Source: Cellulomonas flavigena DSM 20109
Lineage (GTDB): Bacteria > Actinomycetota > Actinomycetes > Actinomycetales > Cellulomonadaceae
Direction of reading: 5' to 3'
Assembly (NCBI RefSeq): GCF_000092865.1
Contig: NC_014151.1
Location: 744,001 to 808,000, forward strand
DNA: 64,000 bases
Shown: piece after piece, positions 48,416 through 57,678 of the stretch
How positions within the stretch are numbered: the first letter of the stretch is position 1
Layout: every line of letters begins with the position of its first letter
The notes under the pieces: model-generated
Database searches by the model: none
What the model was told of the DNA's origin: nothing
The model's input: only the letters and a program-made list of their open reading frames with translations
Position numbers and translations under genes: made by a program

Positions 48416-49447
48416 TCAGGCGTGGGCACCCTCGCGGGCGGACAGCCACAGGTCCTCGACCCGTGGGTAGACCGCGGGTGCGGCGTACGTGGTGGTGAAG
48501 CGCTCGCGGGCGCGCTGCACGATCGCGTCGCGCTCGGCGTCGTCGGTGGTCAGGCGTTGCAGCGCGGCGGCCAGCGCGCCGACGTCACCGGGTGGGACGA
48601 CGACCCCGCAGCCGCCGTCGAGCACGGGGCCGATACCGCCGACGTCGGTGGCGACGACGCACGCGTCGCGGGCCATCGCCTCCAGCACGAACATCGGCAG
48701 TCCCTCGTCGCGCGAGGGCAGCACGGCGACGGCCGCGGCGTCGAGCAGCGCGAGCAGGTCGTCGTGGTCGAGCGGACCGACGAACCGCGTCTGCGGCGTG
48801 GTCGCGTCGACGACGGCGGGGTCCTGGACGGGCCCGGCGACGAGGAGCTGCCACCCGGGCGGCGGGCCGGCGATCCGCCACGCCCGCTGCAGCACGTCGA
48901 CGCCCTTGCGGTACCCGACGGCGCCGCCGAACACGACGGTGCGCCGCTTGGGCACGGGGACGCCGGACGGTACGGCGTTGGGCACGAGGTGCACGCGTGC
49001 GGGGTCGACGAACCGCTCGACGATCCGCGTGGTCTCGTGCGAGAGGGTGACGACGCGGTCGGCGGCGCGCAGCACGCCGCGCACGAGGCGGGGGTGCGCG
49101 GTGGCGAAGGCCGCGAAGTCGGCGCCGTGCAGGTGCGCGACGACGGGCAGGCCGCGGCGGCGCGCGTACCGGAGCACGGCGCCCTCGCGCAGGAAGCTGC
49201 CGCGCTCGGACAGGTGCACGACCATGACGTGCGGGCCGGGTGCGGCGGCGAGGCGCCGCACGGCGGCGAGCGCGCGCACGAGGCCGCGGGCGCCGGCGAC
49301 GTGGTCGCCGGGGTCGCCGCGGGACTCGACGACCTCGACGTCGCAGCGCTCGAACGGCCAGTCGAGGTACGCGTTGACGACCTGGGTCATGCCGCCGGGG
49401 ACGTCCCCGCTGCGGCCGACGTGGTGGACGACGGTGCGTCTAGCCAA
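48416..49447 (-). CDS. GT4-family glycosyltransferase
   Basis: A 343-residue GT-B enzyme. The acceptor half has HHVGRSGDVPGGMTQVVNAYL; the donor half has VVFGGAVGYRKGVDVLQRAW, FVGPLDHDDLLALLDAAAVAVLPS and EGLPMFVLEAMA, the GT4 sugar-nucleotide motif. TTG 49447 is the start because AAGGAG lies 7-8 bases before it; it overlaps the end of the pyruvyl transferase gene by 8 bases. The sugar is not predictable. Confidence 0.93.
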   Translation of the reverse strand: MARRTVVHHVGRSGDVPGGMTQVVNAYLDWPFERCDVEVVESRGDPGDHVAGARGLVRALAAVRRLAAAPGPHVMVVHLSERGSFLREGAVLRYARRRGLPVVAHLHGADFAAFATAHPRLVRGVLRAADRVVTLSHETTRIVERFVDPARVHLVPNAVPSGVPVPKRRTVVFGGAVGYRKGVDVLQRAWRIAGPPPGWQLLVAGPVQDPAVVDATTPQTRFVGPLDHDDLLALLDAAAVAVLPSRDEGLPMFVLEAMARDACVVATDVGGIGPVLDGGCGVVVPPGDVGALAAALQRLTTDDAERDAIVQRARERFTTTYAAPAVYPRVEDLWLSAREGAHA

Positions 49448-50594
49448 CGTGGGCTCCTTCCCTGGGGGTCGTGGTCGCGCCCGGCGCGGGCGTCGCGCGC
49501 CCGCCGAGCAGCCGCACGACGTCGCGGCGGACGTCGGCGAGCTCGGCCCGCGCGGCGAGCAGCGCGTCGATCGCGGTGGTGCGGTGCTGCGCGGCGGCCG
49601 TGACGCGTGCGAGGACGGTGTCGGCGTCGAGCCCGCTCGCGTCGACCGTCACGTCGGGCACGCCGATGCCGGACAGGTGCCGCGCGGCCTTGTCGGACCC
49701 GTCGAGCTGCAGCGACACGGGTGCGGCGCCCTCGGTGAGCCCGGCGACGACGACGTGCAGGCGGTCGCTGAGCACGACGCGTGCCCGCCGGTACAGCGCG
49801 CGCAGCCGGGCCTCCTGCACGTCGTGCCCGGTGGCGTGCGCCCACCCGAGCACGTGGGCGCCGAGGTCGGCGGCGACGCGGTGCGTGCGCTCGTCGTCGA
49901 CGGAGACCTGGGTGACGACCCAGGTCTGCAGGCCCTCCTGCGCGGCGTAGCGGCGGATCGCGTCGAGCACGGCGGGCGTCGGGTAGGGCCGTGGTGCGAC
50001 CTCGGCGTCGGCGCGGAAGGACACCACGAGCACGTCGCGCGCGGCGGCGTCGTCCCGGGCGGCGCGCAGCGTGGCGTCGTCGGCGCCCTCGGCGAACCCG
50101 AGGTCGGGCATCGCGGGCCCGCCGCCCAGGTAGGCGGCGGTGGCCTCGTCGCGCCAGCGCGTCATGGTCGTCAGGCGCACCGACGGCCGTACGAGCAGCG
50201 CGGGCAGGCGCGCGAAGGACCGGGCGCCGGTGCCGATGCGCAGCACGGCGCCGCCGCGGGCCCGCACGAGCGCGACGGCGGGCAGCATGACGAGGTGCTC
50301 CTTGGTGCCGACGAGCGTCAGCTGGATCTCCCCGGGCTTGAAGACGGACGACGCACGCCTGGCCCAGGCGGAGCGCACGAGCGCGGCGTACCAGCGCGCG
50401 AAGGAGCGGTAGGTGACGTCGCCGCGCTCGAGCGCAAGTCCCTCGTCGTACCCGGCGGGGGAGTGCCCCACGTACACGTGCAGGCGGGCGCCGCTCTCGC
50501 GTGCCCACCGCAGCAGGGGGCGGCGCAGCAGCACGTCGCCGACGTTCTCGTACTGGCCGCGCGCGACCGCGAAGACGTCGCGGCGGGCGCTCAC
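49440..50594 (-). CDS. Polysaccharide pyruvyl transferase family protein, copy 1
   Basis: A 384-residue enzyme of the CsaB/WcaK family that adds ketal-linked pyruvate from phosphoenolpyruvate to sugars. N-terminal GQYENVGDVLLRRPLLRWARE and C-terminal [23 protein letters not shown] are the family signature. GTG 50594 overlaps the previous stop. The copy at 57679 shares this plan (GQHDNIGDTVLRRAYL, VLSDRLHVVVVAATEGAVPVGL), so the polymer may carry two different pyruvate groups. Confidence 0.9.
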   Translation of the reverse strand: MSARRDVFAVARGQYENVGDVLLRRPLLRWARESGARLHVYVGHSPAGYDEGLALERGDVTYRSFARWYAALVRSAWARRASSVFKPGEIQLTLVGTKEHLVMLPAVALVRARGGAVLRIGTGARSFARLPALLVRPSVRLTTMTRWRDEATAAYLGGGPAMPDLGFAEGADDATLRAARDDAAARDVLVVSFRADAEVAPRPYPTPAVLDAIRRYAAQEGLQTWVVTQVSVDDERTHRVAADLGAHVLGWAHATGHDVQEARLRALYRRARVVLSDRLHVVVAGLTEGAAPVSLQLDGSDKAARHLSGIGVPDVTVDASGLDADTVLARVTAAAQHRTTAIDALLAARAELADVRRDVVRLLGGRATPAPGATTTPREGAHVG

Positions 50595-51589
50595 GCGCGC
50601 CTCCGCTGCTGCTGGGGGAGCGGGGGTGTGCGCACGGGCACGATGCGCCGGGTGGCGGCACGCTCGAGCACGTCGCGCGTGACCTCCGGGCCGTCGACGG
50701 CGATGCCGAGGTCGCGGTGCCGGACGAGCTCGGCGATCTGCACCTGGTGGTCGTCGACGTGCTCGCCGCGCCCGGCGCGGCGCACGGCCTGCACGGGGTA
50801 CACGCCGAGGGCGAGCAGGTCGAGCAGGGTGCCGGCGCCGCCGTGGGCGACGACGACGTCGGCCTCGACCGCGCAGCGCGCGAACTCGTCGGGCGGCAGG
50901 TGGGTGGTGACGGTGCCGGGCAGGTCGTCGCGCGTGGTGGCGCCGAGCTGCCACACGGTGCGCTCGTCGGCCAGGCCGGAGGCGAGCACGGCGTCGACGA
51001 CGGAGTCGAAGCGGTAGCCGCGGATCGTGCCGAGCGTGACGAACAGCCGGCCACCGCCGCGGGGGCGCTCGCGGGGCACGGAGCGGAACTCGTCGAGCAC
51101 GCTGGGGTGGGTGCGCCAGCGTCCGTCGGCCCACCGCTCGTGCTGGGTGCGCAGTGCGACGCGCGGCACGCAGGACAGGATCCGCCCGGTGACGGAGGGG
51201 CCGACGATGCGGCAGACGGACTCGATGTAGGTGCTGGGGACCCCGGCGGCGGCGGTCACGGGCAGGGCGCTGACGGCGATGGCGGCACCGGTGCTGACGG
51301 CGAGGTCGAAGCGCTCGCGCCGCACGAGGTCGTGCACCTGCGGCACGGCGCGCAGCGTGCCGCGCAGGTCCCGCGGGCCGATGTACGGCAGGTAGTGCAC
51401 GCGGCGACCGGCCAGCAGCGTCTCGCTCTGCGGTGTGCGGAACGTGACCCACAGCGAGTCGGGGTCGGGCTCGAAGGTGGGCACGAGCCGCACGAGCTCG
51501 TTGAGGTGCCCGCCGGTGGAGGCGATGAGCAGCGCCTTGCCCCCGGTGGGTTCCGTGTGCGTGGACGGCAGGACGGCGGTTGCGGTCAT
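50591..51589 (-). CDS. Fused Alg14/Alg13-like (PssD-PssE) glycosyltransferase
   Basis: A 332-residue protein. The N-terminal half (ALLIASTGGHLNELVRLVP, AVSTGAAIAVSALPVTAAAGVP, YIESVCRI) is the membrane-anchoring Alg14/PssD part. The C-terminal half (RLFVTLGTIRGYRFDSVVDAV, ADVVVAHGGAGTLLDLLALG) is the catalytic Alg13/PssE part. In many capsule loci these are separate genes; here they form one chain. It transfers a sugar to a lipid-linked acceptor. The AT-rich region upstream may hold a promoter. Confidence 0.9.
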   Translation of the reverse strand: MTATAVLPSTHTEPTGGKALLIASTGGHLNELVRLVPTFEPDPDSLWVTFRTPQSETLLAGRRVHYLPYIGPRDLRGTLRAVPQVHDLVRRERFDLAVSTGAAIAVSALPVTAAAGVPSTYIESVCRIVGPSVTGRILSCVPRVALRTQHERWADGRWRTHPSVLDEFRSVPRERPRGGGRLFVTLGTIRGYRFDSVVDAVLASGLADERTVWQLGATTRDDLPGTVTTHLPPDEFARCAVEADVVVAHGGAGTLLDLLALGVYPVQAVRRAGRGEHVDDHQVQIAELVRHRDLGIAVDGPEVTRDVLERAATRRIVPVRTPPLPQQQRRRA

Positions 51590-51721
51590 GTCGTGCTCCC
51601 CCTCGACGTACGTGCTGACGATCGACGTCCGCAGTCGTTCCGCGGTGCTGCGATCAGGCCCTCACGCGCCATCGAGCGGTGCCCCCTGGGGACGATGCTC
51701 ACATATCCGGCACGCGCGGTG

Positions 51722-51775
51722 CTATGAGTCAGTGTCGATTTCTACTGCTGTTAATGCTTTTGTAACCGAGCCCGG
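51722..51775. promoter_or_regulatory. AT-rich island, probable promoter/regulator site in the EPS locus
   Basis: About 50 bases of low GC, rare in this window, lie between the Wzz-like gene and the PssD-PssE gene. On the leftward strand GTTACAAAAGCATTAACAG contains a GTTA/TAAC inverted pair. It is the largest internal gap of the locus (198 bases), so an internal promoter for the last four genes is likely. Confidence 0.45.
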
Positions 51776-51787
51776 TGACGGCCCTGG

Positions 51788-53077
51788 TCAGCGGCCCGAC
51801 CTCCCTCCCGTCACCCACGCGACGCCCCCGACCGCCGTCCCGGCGACGTGCAGCGCGTGCACGGCAGCGGCGACCTCGTCGCGGTGCGTACGGCCCGGGG
51901 CGACCAGCAGCACCACCTCGTCGCACGCCGCCGCGAGCACCGCCGCCGCCACGTCCGCGCGGCCGGTCGCCACGACGACGACCTCGGCGCTCGTGCGCAC
52001 GTCGTCCCACGCCTTCTCGGCGGCGCGCGACGCGACGAGGTCCGTGCGGTCGCCCTCGGGCTCACCCGCACCCAGCACCCGCAGCGCGGGCACGCTCGTG
52101 GGCTGCGCAGCCTCGACCACGGACACCGTGCCCGTCAGCACCTCCGCGAGCCCGGGGCCCGGCAGGCCCAGCGCAGCGGCCAGCCGCGGGGCGGCGAGGT
52201 CACCGTCGACGAGCAGCGTGTCGCGGCCCGTGCCGGCGTAGGCCCGCGCGAGCGCCGCGGCCACGTCGAGCGAGGGTGGGTCGCAGGTCACCACCGCCAC
52301 GGCCGTGTGCGCGCGCGGGCCGGTGCGCGCCAGCAGCGCCGTGCGCAGGGCGGCGACGTCCCCGGGCGGCTGCGTCACCGCGTCCGCGAGCCGGCGGCCC
52401 GCGGGGAGCGCGACGTGCGCGAGCACCGGTGCCGGCGTCGCGGCCGCGAGGTCGTGCTCGTCGTCGACCACCGTGTCGGTGCGCGCGCGCCACGTGAGCA
52501 GCAGCGCGGCGAGGAACAGGCCCACCAGCAGCGCGCCCGCCAGGGTCAGCAGCGGGTCCGGCGAGCTCGGGCGCTCGGGCGCCACGGCGGGCTGCACGAC
52601 GGCCAGGTCGAGCGTGACGACGGGCGCGTCGGGGGCGGCGGGCGCGAGCTGGTCGTCCGTGGCCCGCAGCGCGAGCTGCGCGACGACGGTCTGCGCGACG
52701 CGCGCGGCCGCCTCGGGGTCGGCGAGCCCCACCGAGACGTCGAGGAACGTGCCCGACGCCTCGGCCTGCACGGCCCTGCCCAGCTCCTCGACGGTGACGC
52801 CCCGCAGGTCGAGCTCGGCCATCACCGGCTGCAGCACGGCGGGCGTGCCCACGAGCTCGGCGTCCTGCGCGGCGCGCGCGGCGGCCAGGGTGCCGGCGGG
52901 CAGCCCCTGGTCGACGCCCGTCAGGCCCGCGACCCCGTAGAGCACGCGCGTCTCGGCGGTCCACGTGGGGGGCACGAGCCGCAGCACGGCGAACCCCGTG
53001 GCGAGCGCCAGCACGACGACCAGCGCGCCCCACGGACCGTGGCGGCGCAGCGTCCGCAGCGCGACGTCCAGGTGCAT
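51788..53077 (-). CDS. Wzz/BY-kinase-like chain-length protein with degenerate kinase domain
   Basis: A 429-residue protein. The Wzz part has a helix near 18-36 (ALVVVLALATGFAVLRLVP), an extracellular helical region, and a second helix near 180-200 (LLTLAGALLVGLFLAALLLTW). The cytoplasmic half resembles bacterial tyrosine kinases with LLVDGDLAAPRLAAALG (Walker A'-like), but the usual Walker A is replaced by VTCDPPSLDVAAAL without Gly-Lys-Thr, and no tyrosine cluster ends the protein. It may scaffold polymerisation rather than phosphorylate. ATG 53077 follows AGAGGAGA; ATG 53119, coupled to the upstream stop, is the alternative. Confidence 0.85.
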   Translation of the reverse strand: MHLDVALRTLRRHGPWGALVVVLALATGFAVLRLVPPTWTAETRVLYGVAGLTGVDQGLPAGTLAAARAAQDAELVGTPAVLQPVMAELDLRGVTVEELGRAVQAEASGTFLDVSVGLADPEAAARVAQTVVAQLALRATDDQLAPAAPDAPVVTLDLAVVQPAVAPERPSSPDPLLTLAGALLVGLFLAALLLTWRARTDTVVDDEHDLAAATPAPVLAHVALPAGRRLADAVTQPPGDVAALRTALLARTGPRAHTAVAVVTCDPPSLDVAAALARAYAGTGRDTLLVDGDLAAPRLAAALGLPGPGLAEVLTGTVSVVEAAQPTSVPALRVLGAGEPEGDRTDLVASRAAEKAWDDVRTSAEVVVVATGRADVAAAVLAAACDEVVLLVAPGRTHRDEVAAAVHALHVAGTAVGGVAWVTGGRSGR

Positions 53078-53115
53078 GGTGTCTCCTCTCGGACCCGGGC
53101 GGGTCGCGGTCGTGC

Positions 53116-54855
53116 TCATGAGCCGGTGGGCAGCGAGGTCGGGTCGGTGGGGCCGGTGCCGGCGGCCCAGGCGACGCCCTCGACGTGGTCGCCCGCGTCG
53201 AGCAGTCGCACGCGGCGCACCGCGCACGGCAGGGTGGTGTGGCGCGTGGGCCGCCCGCCCTCACCGCGCCACAGCAGCAGCGCGGCGGGTGCGGTGGGCA
53301 GCGTGACGCCCAGACGCACGGCGCCCGTCGCGGTGCTGCGCGCGCCCGCGCGCACGACGGGCGACGTGCTGCCGTCGGCTGCGCGGACCGCCGCCCAGTA
53401 CGTGTGCTCGCGCCGTGCGCGCAGCCCACCGCGCCCGTCGCGGCCCGGTGCGGGCTCGGCGTCGAGCGCGGGCGCCGCGGGCGCACCCGGCACGGCCGGG
53501 GCCGAGGTCGCCTCGGCGCACCACGCGCCGGTCCGGCGGCTCACGGCGAACCCGCGCGCGAGCAGCGCGACGTCCTGGACGGCCGCGCCGACGGGCCCGG
53601 TGCCGGTGAGCCGGGGCCCGGCGGTGGCGACCCACGTGCCGGGGTCGGCGGTGTCGACGGTCACCGCGCGCACGTCGTCGGCCCGCACCTCGGTGAGGTC
53701 GTGCGCGGACGCGACGTGCAGCAGCGGCCCGTGCGCCGTGTCGGCGTCGCGCGCGTCGTGCAGGTGCACCTCGACGCACGCCTCGAGCCGCACCTGCGAC
53801 GCGTCGGGCCCGGCCGGGTCGTCGTCGACGAGGACCGCCGGTGTGCGCCCGTCGCGCGCGCAGTAGAACGCGGTCTGCCGGAACGTCACCTGCGAGCGCC
53901 GCACCACGACGGCCGTGTGGTCGCCGATGCTGCACTCCTGGTGCCCGCCCTGCACGAGGACGCCGGTGCAGCGGTCGAGCTCGAGGCGGCCGGTGACGTT
54001 GGCGTCGACCACCGCGCCGCGGCAGCGCCGCAGCCGGGCGGTGAACAGGCCCGCGTCGGCCTTGCAGCCGCTGAGCACGAGCCCGTCGCCGGGCGCGACC
54101 TGCTCCACGAGCGCGCCGTCGTGCCGCTCGCCCTCGCCGTGCCGCGCGTGGCAGCCGGTCAGGCGCGTCGCGTCGGAGTAGTCGGCCCACGTCACCAGGG
54201 CGCGCGCACCGACCATGGTGACGTTGGTGAGCTCGGTGCCCGTGCGGTGGGCGAGCACGAGCCCCGCGGTCGTGCCGCGACCGTCGAACGTGCCGTCGCG
54301 GACCGCGAGGGCCTGCAGCGCGCCGACGCGCCCGCCCGTGGCGCGGGTGGCGACGGTGACCTCGACGGTGCCGGCGGCCGGGTCCCACGCGCTGCGCAGG
54401 GTGTTGGGCCACAGCAGCCACCGCGTGCCGCGGTCGGGGTGGAAGACGTCGCTGGTGGGCAGGTGGTCCCCGGCGACGAGGGTGCCGCCGGCGAGGTCGA
54501 GCACGACGCGCGCGTGCGGGTCGGCGCCGTCGAGGAACAGCGGGGTGTCCACGAGGTAGCGGCCGGGGCCGGGCAGCACGACGTGCCCGCCGGCGTCGAG
54601 GTGGCGCTGGAGTGCGGGCCCGTCGTCGGTGACGCCGTCGCCGGCCAGGTCGGTGGCGACGCGGCCGGGTGGCTCGCCGGGCGTCGGGGTGGGGGCGGGC
54701 TCCGGGACGGCCGACGTGGGCCCCGGGGTGCGCGTGCACGCGGCGAGCAGCGCGGTGCCGGCGGCGCCGAGGCCGGCGAGCACCGCACGGCGCGGCACGG
54801 CGCCGGCTGCGTCGGCGCTCGCCGCGGTGCTCGCACCGGGACGGGCCGTGCTCAC
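53116..54855 (-). CDS. Exported right-handed beta-helix protein
   Basis: A 579-residue exported protein. Its N-terminus has PRRAVLAGLGAAGTALLAACTRTP, which combines a twin-arginine motif with a lipobox ending at Cys, so a Tat-exported lipoprotein is likely. The body has a pectate-lyase-like parallel beta-helix start (DLAGDGVTDDGPALQRHLDAGG, VVLPGPGRYLV) and many short beta repeats. In polysaccharide loci such proteins are often lyases, epimerases or binding proteins; no catalytic residues can be assigned. The GTG overlaps the ligase-gene stop. Confidence 0.82.
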   Translation of the reverse strand: MSTARPGASTAASADAAGAVPRRAVLAGLGAAGTALLAACTRTPGPTSAVPEPAPTPTPGEPPGRVATDLAGDGVTDDGPALQRHLDAGGHVVLPGPGRYLVDTPLFLDGADPHARVVLDLAGGTLVAGDHLPTSDVFHPDRGTRWLLWPNTLRSAWDPAAGTVEVTVATRATGGRVGALQALAVRDGTFDGRGTTAGLVLAHRTGTELTNVTMVGARALVTWADYSDATRLTGCHARHGEGERHDGALVEQVAPGDGLVLSGCKADAGLFTARLRRCRGAVVDANVTGRLELDRCTGVLVQGGHQECSIGDHTAVVVRRSQVTFRQTAFYCARDGRTPAVLVDDDPAGPDASQVRLEACVEVHLHDARDADTAHGPLLHVASAHDLTEVRADDVRAVTVDTADPGTWVATAGPRLTGTGPVGAAVQDVALLARGFAVSRRTGAWCAEATSAPAVPGAPAAPALDAEPAPGRDGRGGLRARREHTYWAAVRAADGSTSPVVRAGARSTATGAVRLGVTLPTAPAALLLWRGEGGRPTRHTTLPCAVRRVRLLDAGDHVEGVAWAAGTGPTDPTSLPTGS

Positions 54856-56384
54856 GTCGCCACCTCCGCCGGGGTGCGCGCCGGGGTGCCGGCCTGCCCG
54901 CGCGCCTGTGCCCGCATGCCCGCCACGATCCCGGGTGCGAGGTACAGCAGCGCGTACGACGGCGGCGACGAGAACGCCGCGGCGCCCACCGAGTCGAGCA
55001 GCACGAGCACCAGGCAGCACACGCCGCTGATCCGCAGCCAGCGCGTCAGCGGCGTCTCGGCCGGCACCCGCCGCAGCAGCACCGCGAGCGCGCACAGCAG
55101 CCCCGCGGCGTAGCAGACGGTGCCGAGCCACCCGGTCTCGCCGAGCAGCGCGGGCCACTGCGTGTCCAGCAGGTACGCGCCCCACCCCTCGGCGCGCCCC
55201 AGCCCCCAGACGTGCTCGAAGCCGAGGGCCACGTACTCGGGGCTGTAGTGCTCGGCGGCCGTCGCGCTGCCGTAGCGGCCCAGGCCGGCGCCCAGCGGCA
55301 GGTGCTCGGCCGCGAGCGTGAGCCCGCCGGCGGTGAGCAGGGCGCGCGCGGACTCGCCGCTGCCGTAGTACAGCTCGAGGTCCTCGACCACGTACCGCCA
55401 CGCGGTGGGCCCCGCGGCGAGCAGCACGGCGGGCAGCGCGACCAGCGCGAGCCGCACCACCCAGGGCCGCCCGGCGCGCAGCACGACGCCCGCGGTGGCG
55501 AGCACGAGCCCGACGAACGACTTCACGCGGAACGTCAGCAGCGCCAGCCCGGACAGCGCGAGCGCGAGCACGTACCCCCGCAGCGTCGACCGCACGACGA
55601 GCTGGTAGGTGAGCGTCGCGGCGGCGAGGATCACGGCGATGCGCCCGTACGCGGCGGGCTGGCGGAACGGCCCCACGACGGCGGCGACGGGCCCGTGCAT
55701 CTCGGGTGTCGTCTGCGCGACGACGCCCGTCCAGAGCCCGGGCAGCGCGACGTTGAGGACGCCGGTGACGACGAGCACGACGGCGACGACGACGCCGGCG
55801 CGCACGATCGTCGTGAGGTGCGTGTCGTCCCACGTGAGCTGCGCGGCGGTGTGGCCGACGAGCACGGCCTTGAGCAGCAGCAGGCCGCCGGCGAGCCACA
55901 GGGTCGTCGGCACGTCCTGGAGCAGGGACGACGCGACGCCCGCGAGGCCGAACCCCACGAACCACCACGTGCCGGGGAACCGCACGAGCGTCCCGGTGGT
56001 GAGCAGCCGCCGCGCGGTGACGACGGCCGCGCCGACCACGATCATGCCCTCGTCGAGCGCGCCGCCCGCGGCGCCGGCCAGGGCGCCGAGCTGCGTCACC
56101 AGCAGCGCCGCGACCACCGTGAGCAGCAGCCCGGTGCGCGGGCGCCACCAGAACAGCGCGGCGAGCCCGGCGAGCCCGGCGGCACCCACCGCGGCGACCG
56201 GCACGAGCAGCGCGCCGGCCGTGACGACGACGACCACGAGCCCGCCCGCGGGCACGGTGAGGTACGCGGGCAGCGTGCGCCTCGGCAGTGGCAGCCGCGG
56301 CAGGGGCGCGCGGGACCCGGGCGGCGGCCGGTCCGGCCCCTCCCGCAGCGCGGTCCCCGCGGTGGGCGACGAGGTGCCGGTCAC
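54852..56384 (-). CDS. O-antigen ligase/polymerase-like membrane protein
   Basis: A 510-residue protein with about twelve helices and the large extracellular loop typical of the Wzy/WaaL superfamily near residues 320-420 (EHLPLGAGLGRYGSATAAEHYSPEY, WPALLGETGWLGTVCY). The LGAGLGxYG and GETGWLG segments match family hallmarks. In this locus it most likely polymerises repeat units. Its GTG overlaps the cellulase stop as GTGA. Confidence 0.88.
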   Translation of the reverse strand: MTGTSSPTAGTALREGPDRPPPGSRAPLPRLPLPRRTLPAYLTVPAGGLVVVVVTAGALLVPVAAVGAAGLAGLAALFWWRPRTGLLLTVVAALLVTQLGALAGAAGGALDEGMIVVGAAVVTARRLLTTGTLVRFPGTWWFVGFGLAGVASSLLQDVPTTLWLAGGLLLLKAVLVGHTAAQLTWDDTHLTTIVRAGVVVAVVLVVTGVLNVALPGLWTGVVAQTTPEMHGPVAAVVGPFRQPAAYGRIAVILAAATLTYQLVVRSTLRGYVLALALSGLALLTFRVKSFVGLVLATAGVVLRAGRPWVVRLALVALPAVLLAAGPTAWRYVVEDLELYYGSGESARALLTAGGLTLAAEHLPLGAGLGRYGSATAAEHYSPEYVALGFEHVWGLGRAEGWGAYLLDTQWPALLGETGWLGTVCYAAGLLCALAVLLRRVPAETPLTRWLRISGVCCLVLVLLDSVGAAAFSSPPSYALLYLAPGIVAGMRAQARGQAGTPARTPAEVAT

Positions 56385-57580
56385 CGCGCCCTCCGGGACA
56401 GGTGCCGCTCGATGACCTCGGTCTGCGACAGCGCGGTGTCCAGACCGGTGGGCGACGGGTACCCGGGCCTGCTCGCCACGTACGCCAGGAGCGTCCCGGT
56501 GGTCTGTGAGGACGACGCGGCGAAGTAGGTGACGTCGAGCCCGTACTGGTCGGCGAGCCGGTAGAACTGCTCGAAGACGAGGTTCCAGCCGCGCGCCGAC
56601 GCGGCGGACTGCACACCCCCCGGCCCGCCCGAGGGCCACCCGACCTCGCCGGCGGCGCACCGCACGTTCCACCTGCGGCACCACGTGCCGAACCGGTCGA
56701 CGTCCATGAGCACGGCGTGGTTGCCGGCTAACGGGTCGAACACCGCGCCGATCGGCGAGGAGTAGAAGTGCTGGGAGTACATGACCTTGCCCAGCGGGTC
56801 GGCCACCCACGGCCCGTCGGGGGCGATGACGTCGAGGCGCCCGCGCTCGCCGAGCAGGCGCTGCACCCACAGCGTCTGCTGCGCACCGGTGGCCCGCACG
56901 GCGTCGGCGGCGGCCTGCGTGAAGAGCCGGTAGCGCGCGACCGGCACGACGTCGATGTGGGTCTCGTTGAGCAGGTCGAACGCGACGACGCGCTCGTCGC
57001 CCGCGAACCGCCCGGCGAGCGCCGTCCACACCTTCGCGACGTCGGCGCGCGTGACGCCGTCCCCGCAGACGACCGACCCGGGTGCCTGGATGTTCGGGTA
57101 GCTGCACGCGTTGTGCAGGCCGACGACGGTGCGGATGCCGGCGCGCGCGGCCCGGCGCACCTGCTCCTCGACGACGTCGAGGTACGCCTGCGAGACCGGC
57201 CCGTCGAGCCCGGCGCGCAGGTTCCCGGACGCGGGCACGGGCTGCAGCCGCACCCACGAGACGGGCAGCCGGGCGACCTTGACGCCGCGGCTCGCGAGGT
57301 AGTCCCAGCTCGCCTGGCTCTCGCCGACCTGGTGCGCCGGGCGGTCGCCGCCGAACACGAGGCTGTAGACGTTGACGCCCCGCAGGTAGGAGAACCCGTT
57401 GAGGTAGGAGCCGTCGCCCCAGCGCTCGACGCCCGACGCGGGCCGGCCGGTCGCGGGCGTGTTGCCGCCGGACGGGTCGGTGGCCGCCACGGCGGGCGCG
57501 GGAGCGAGCAGCGCCGTGACGAGCGCGGTGAGCACGGCGAGCGTGGCTGCGGCGTGGCGGGGGCGGCGGGGTGCGGCCAT
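56381..57580 (-). CDS. Secreted GH5-type cellulase-family glycosidase
   Basis: A 399-residue secreted enzyme. Signal peptide: RRPRHAAATLAVLTALVTAL...AVAA. The TIM barrel has FSYLRGVNVYSLVFGG, VKVARLPVSWVRLQP, the acid/base glutamate in FDLLNETHID and the probable nucleophile glutamate in AAGEVGWPSGG. GH5-like enzymes inside polysaccharide loci usually trim or release the polymer. ATG 57580 is preceded by GAGGAGGA. The order of motifs is normal and nothing is missing. Confidence 0.88.
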   Translation of the reverse strand: MAAPRRPRHAAATLAVLTALVTALLAPAPAVAATDPSGGNTPATGRPASGVERWGDGSYLNGFSYLRGVNVYSLVFGGDRPAHQVGESQASWDYLASRGVKVARLPVSWVRLQPVPASGNLRAGLDGPVSQAYLDVVEEQVRRAARAGIRTVVGLHNACSYPNIQAPGSVVCGDGVTRADVAKVWTALAGRFAGDERVVAFDLLNETHIDVVPVARYRLFTQAAADAVRATGAQQTLWVQRLLGERGRLDVIAPDGPWVADPLGKVMYSQHFYSSPIGAVFDPLAGNHAVLMDVDRFGTWCRRWNVRCAAGEVGWPSGGPGGVQSAASARGWNLVFEQFYRLADQYGLDVTYFAASSSQTTGTLLAYVASRPGYPSPTGLDTALSQTEVIERHLSRRAR

Positions 57581-57678
57581 GGGCGTCCTCCTCGTCAGGC
57601 GGGGCGTCGGGCGGTCGTCGCGGGGTCGGTCGGTCGGGGTGGGTGGGGGCCGGCCGGTGGGTCCGGTCGGGCGGCGCG

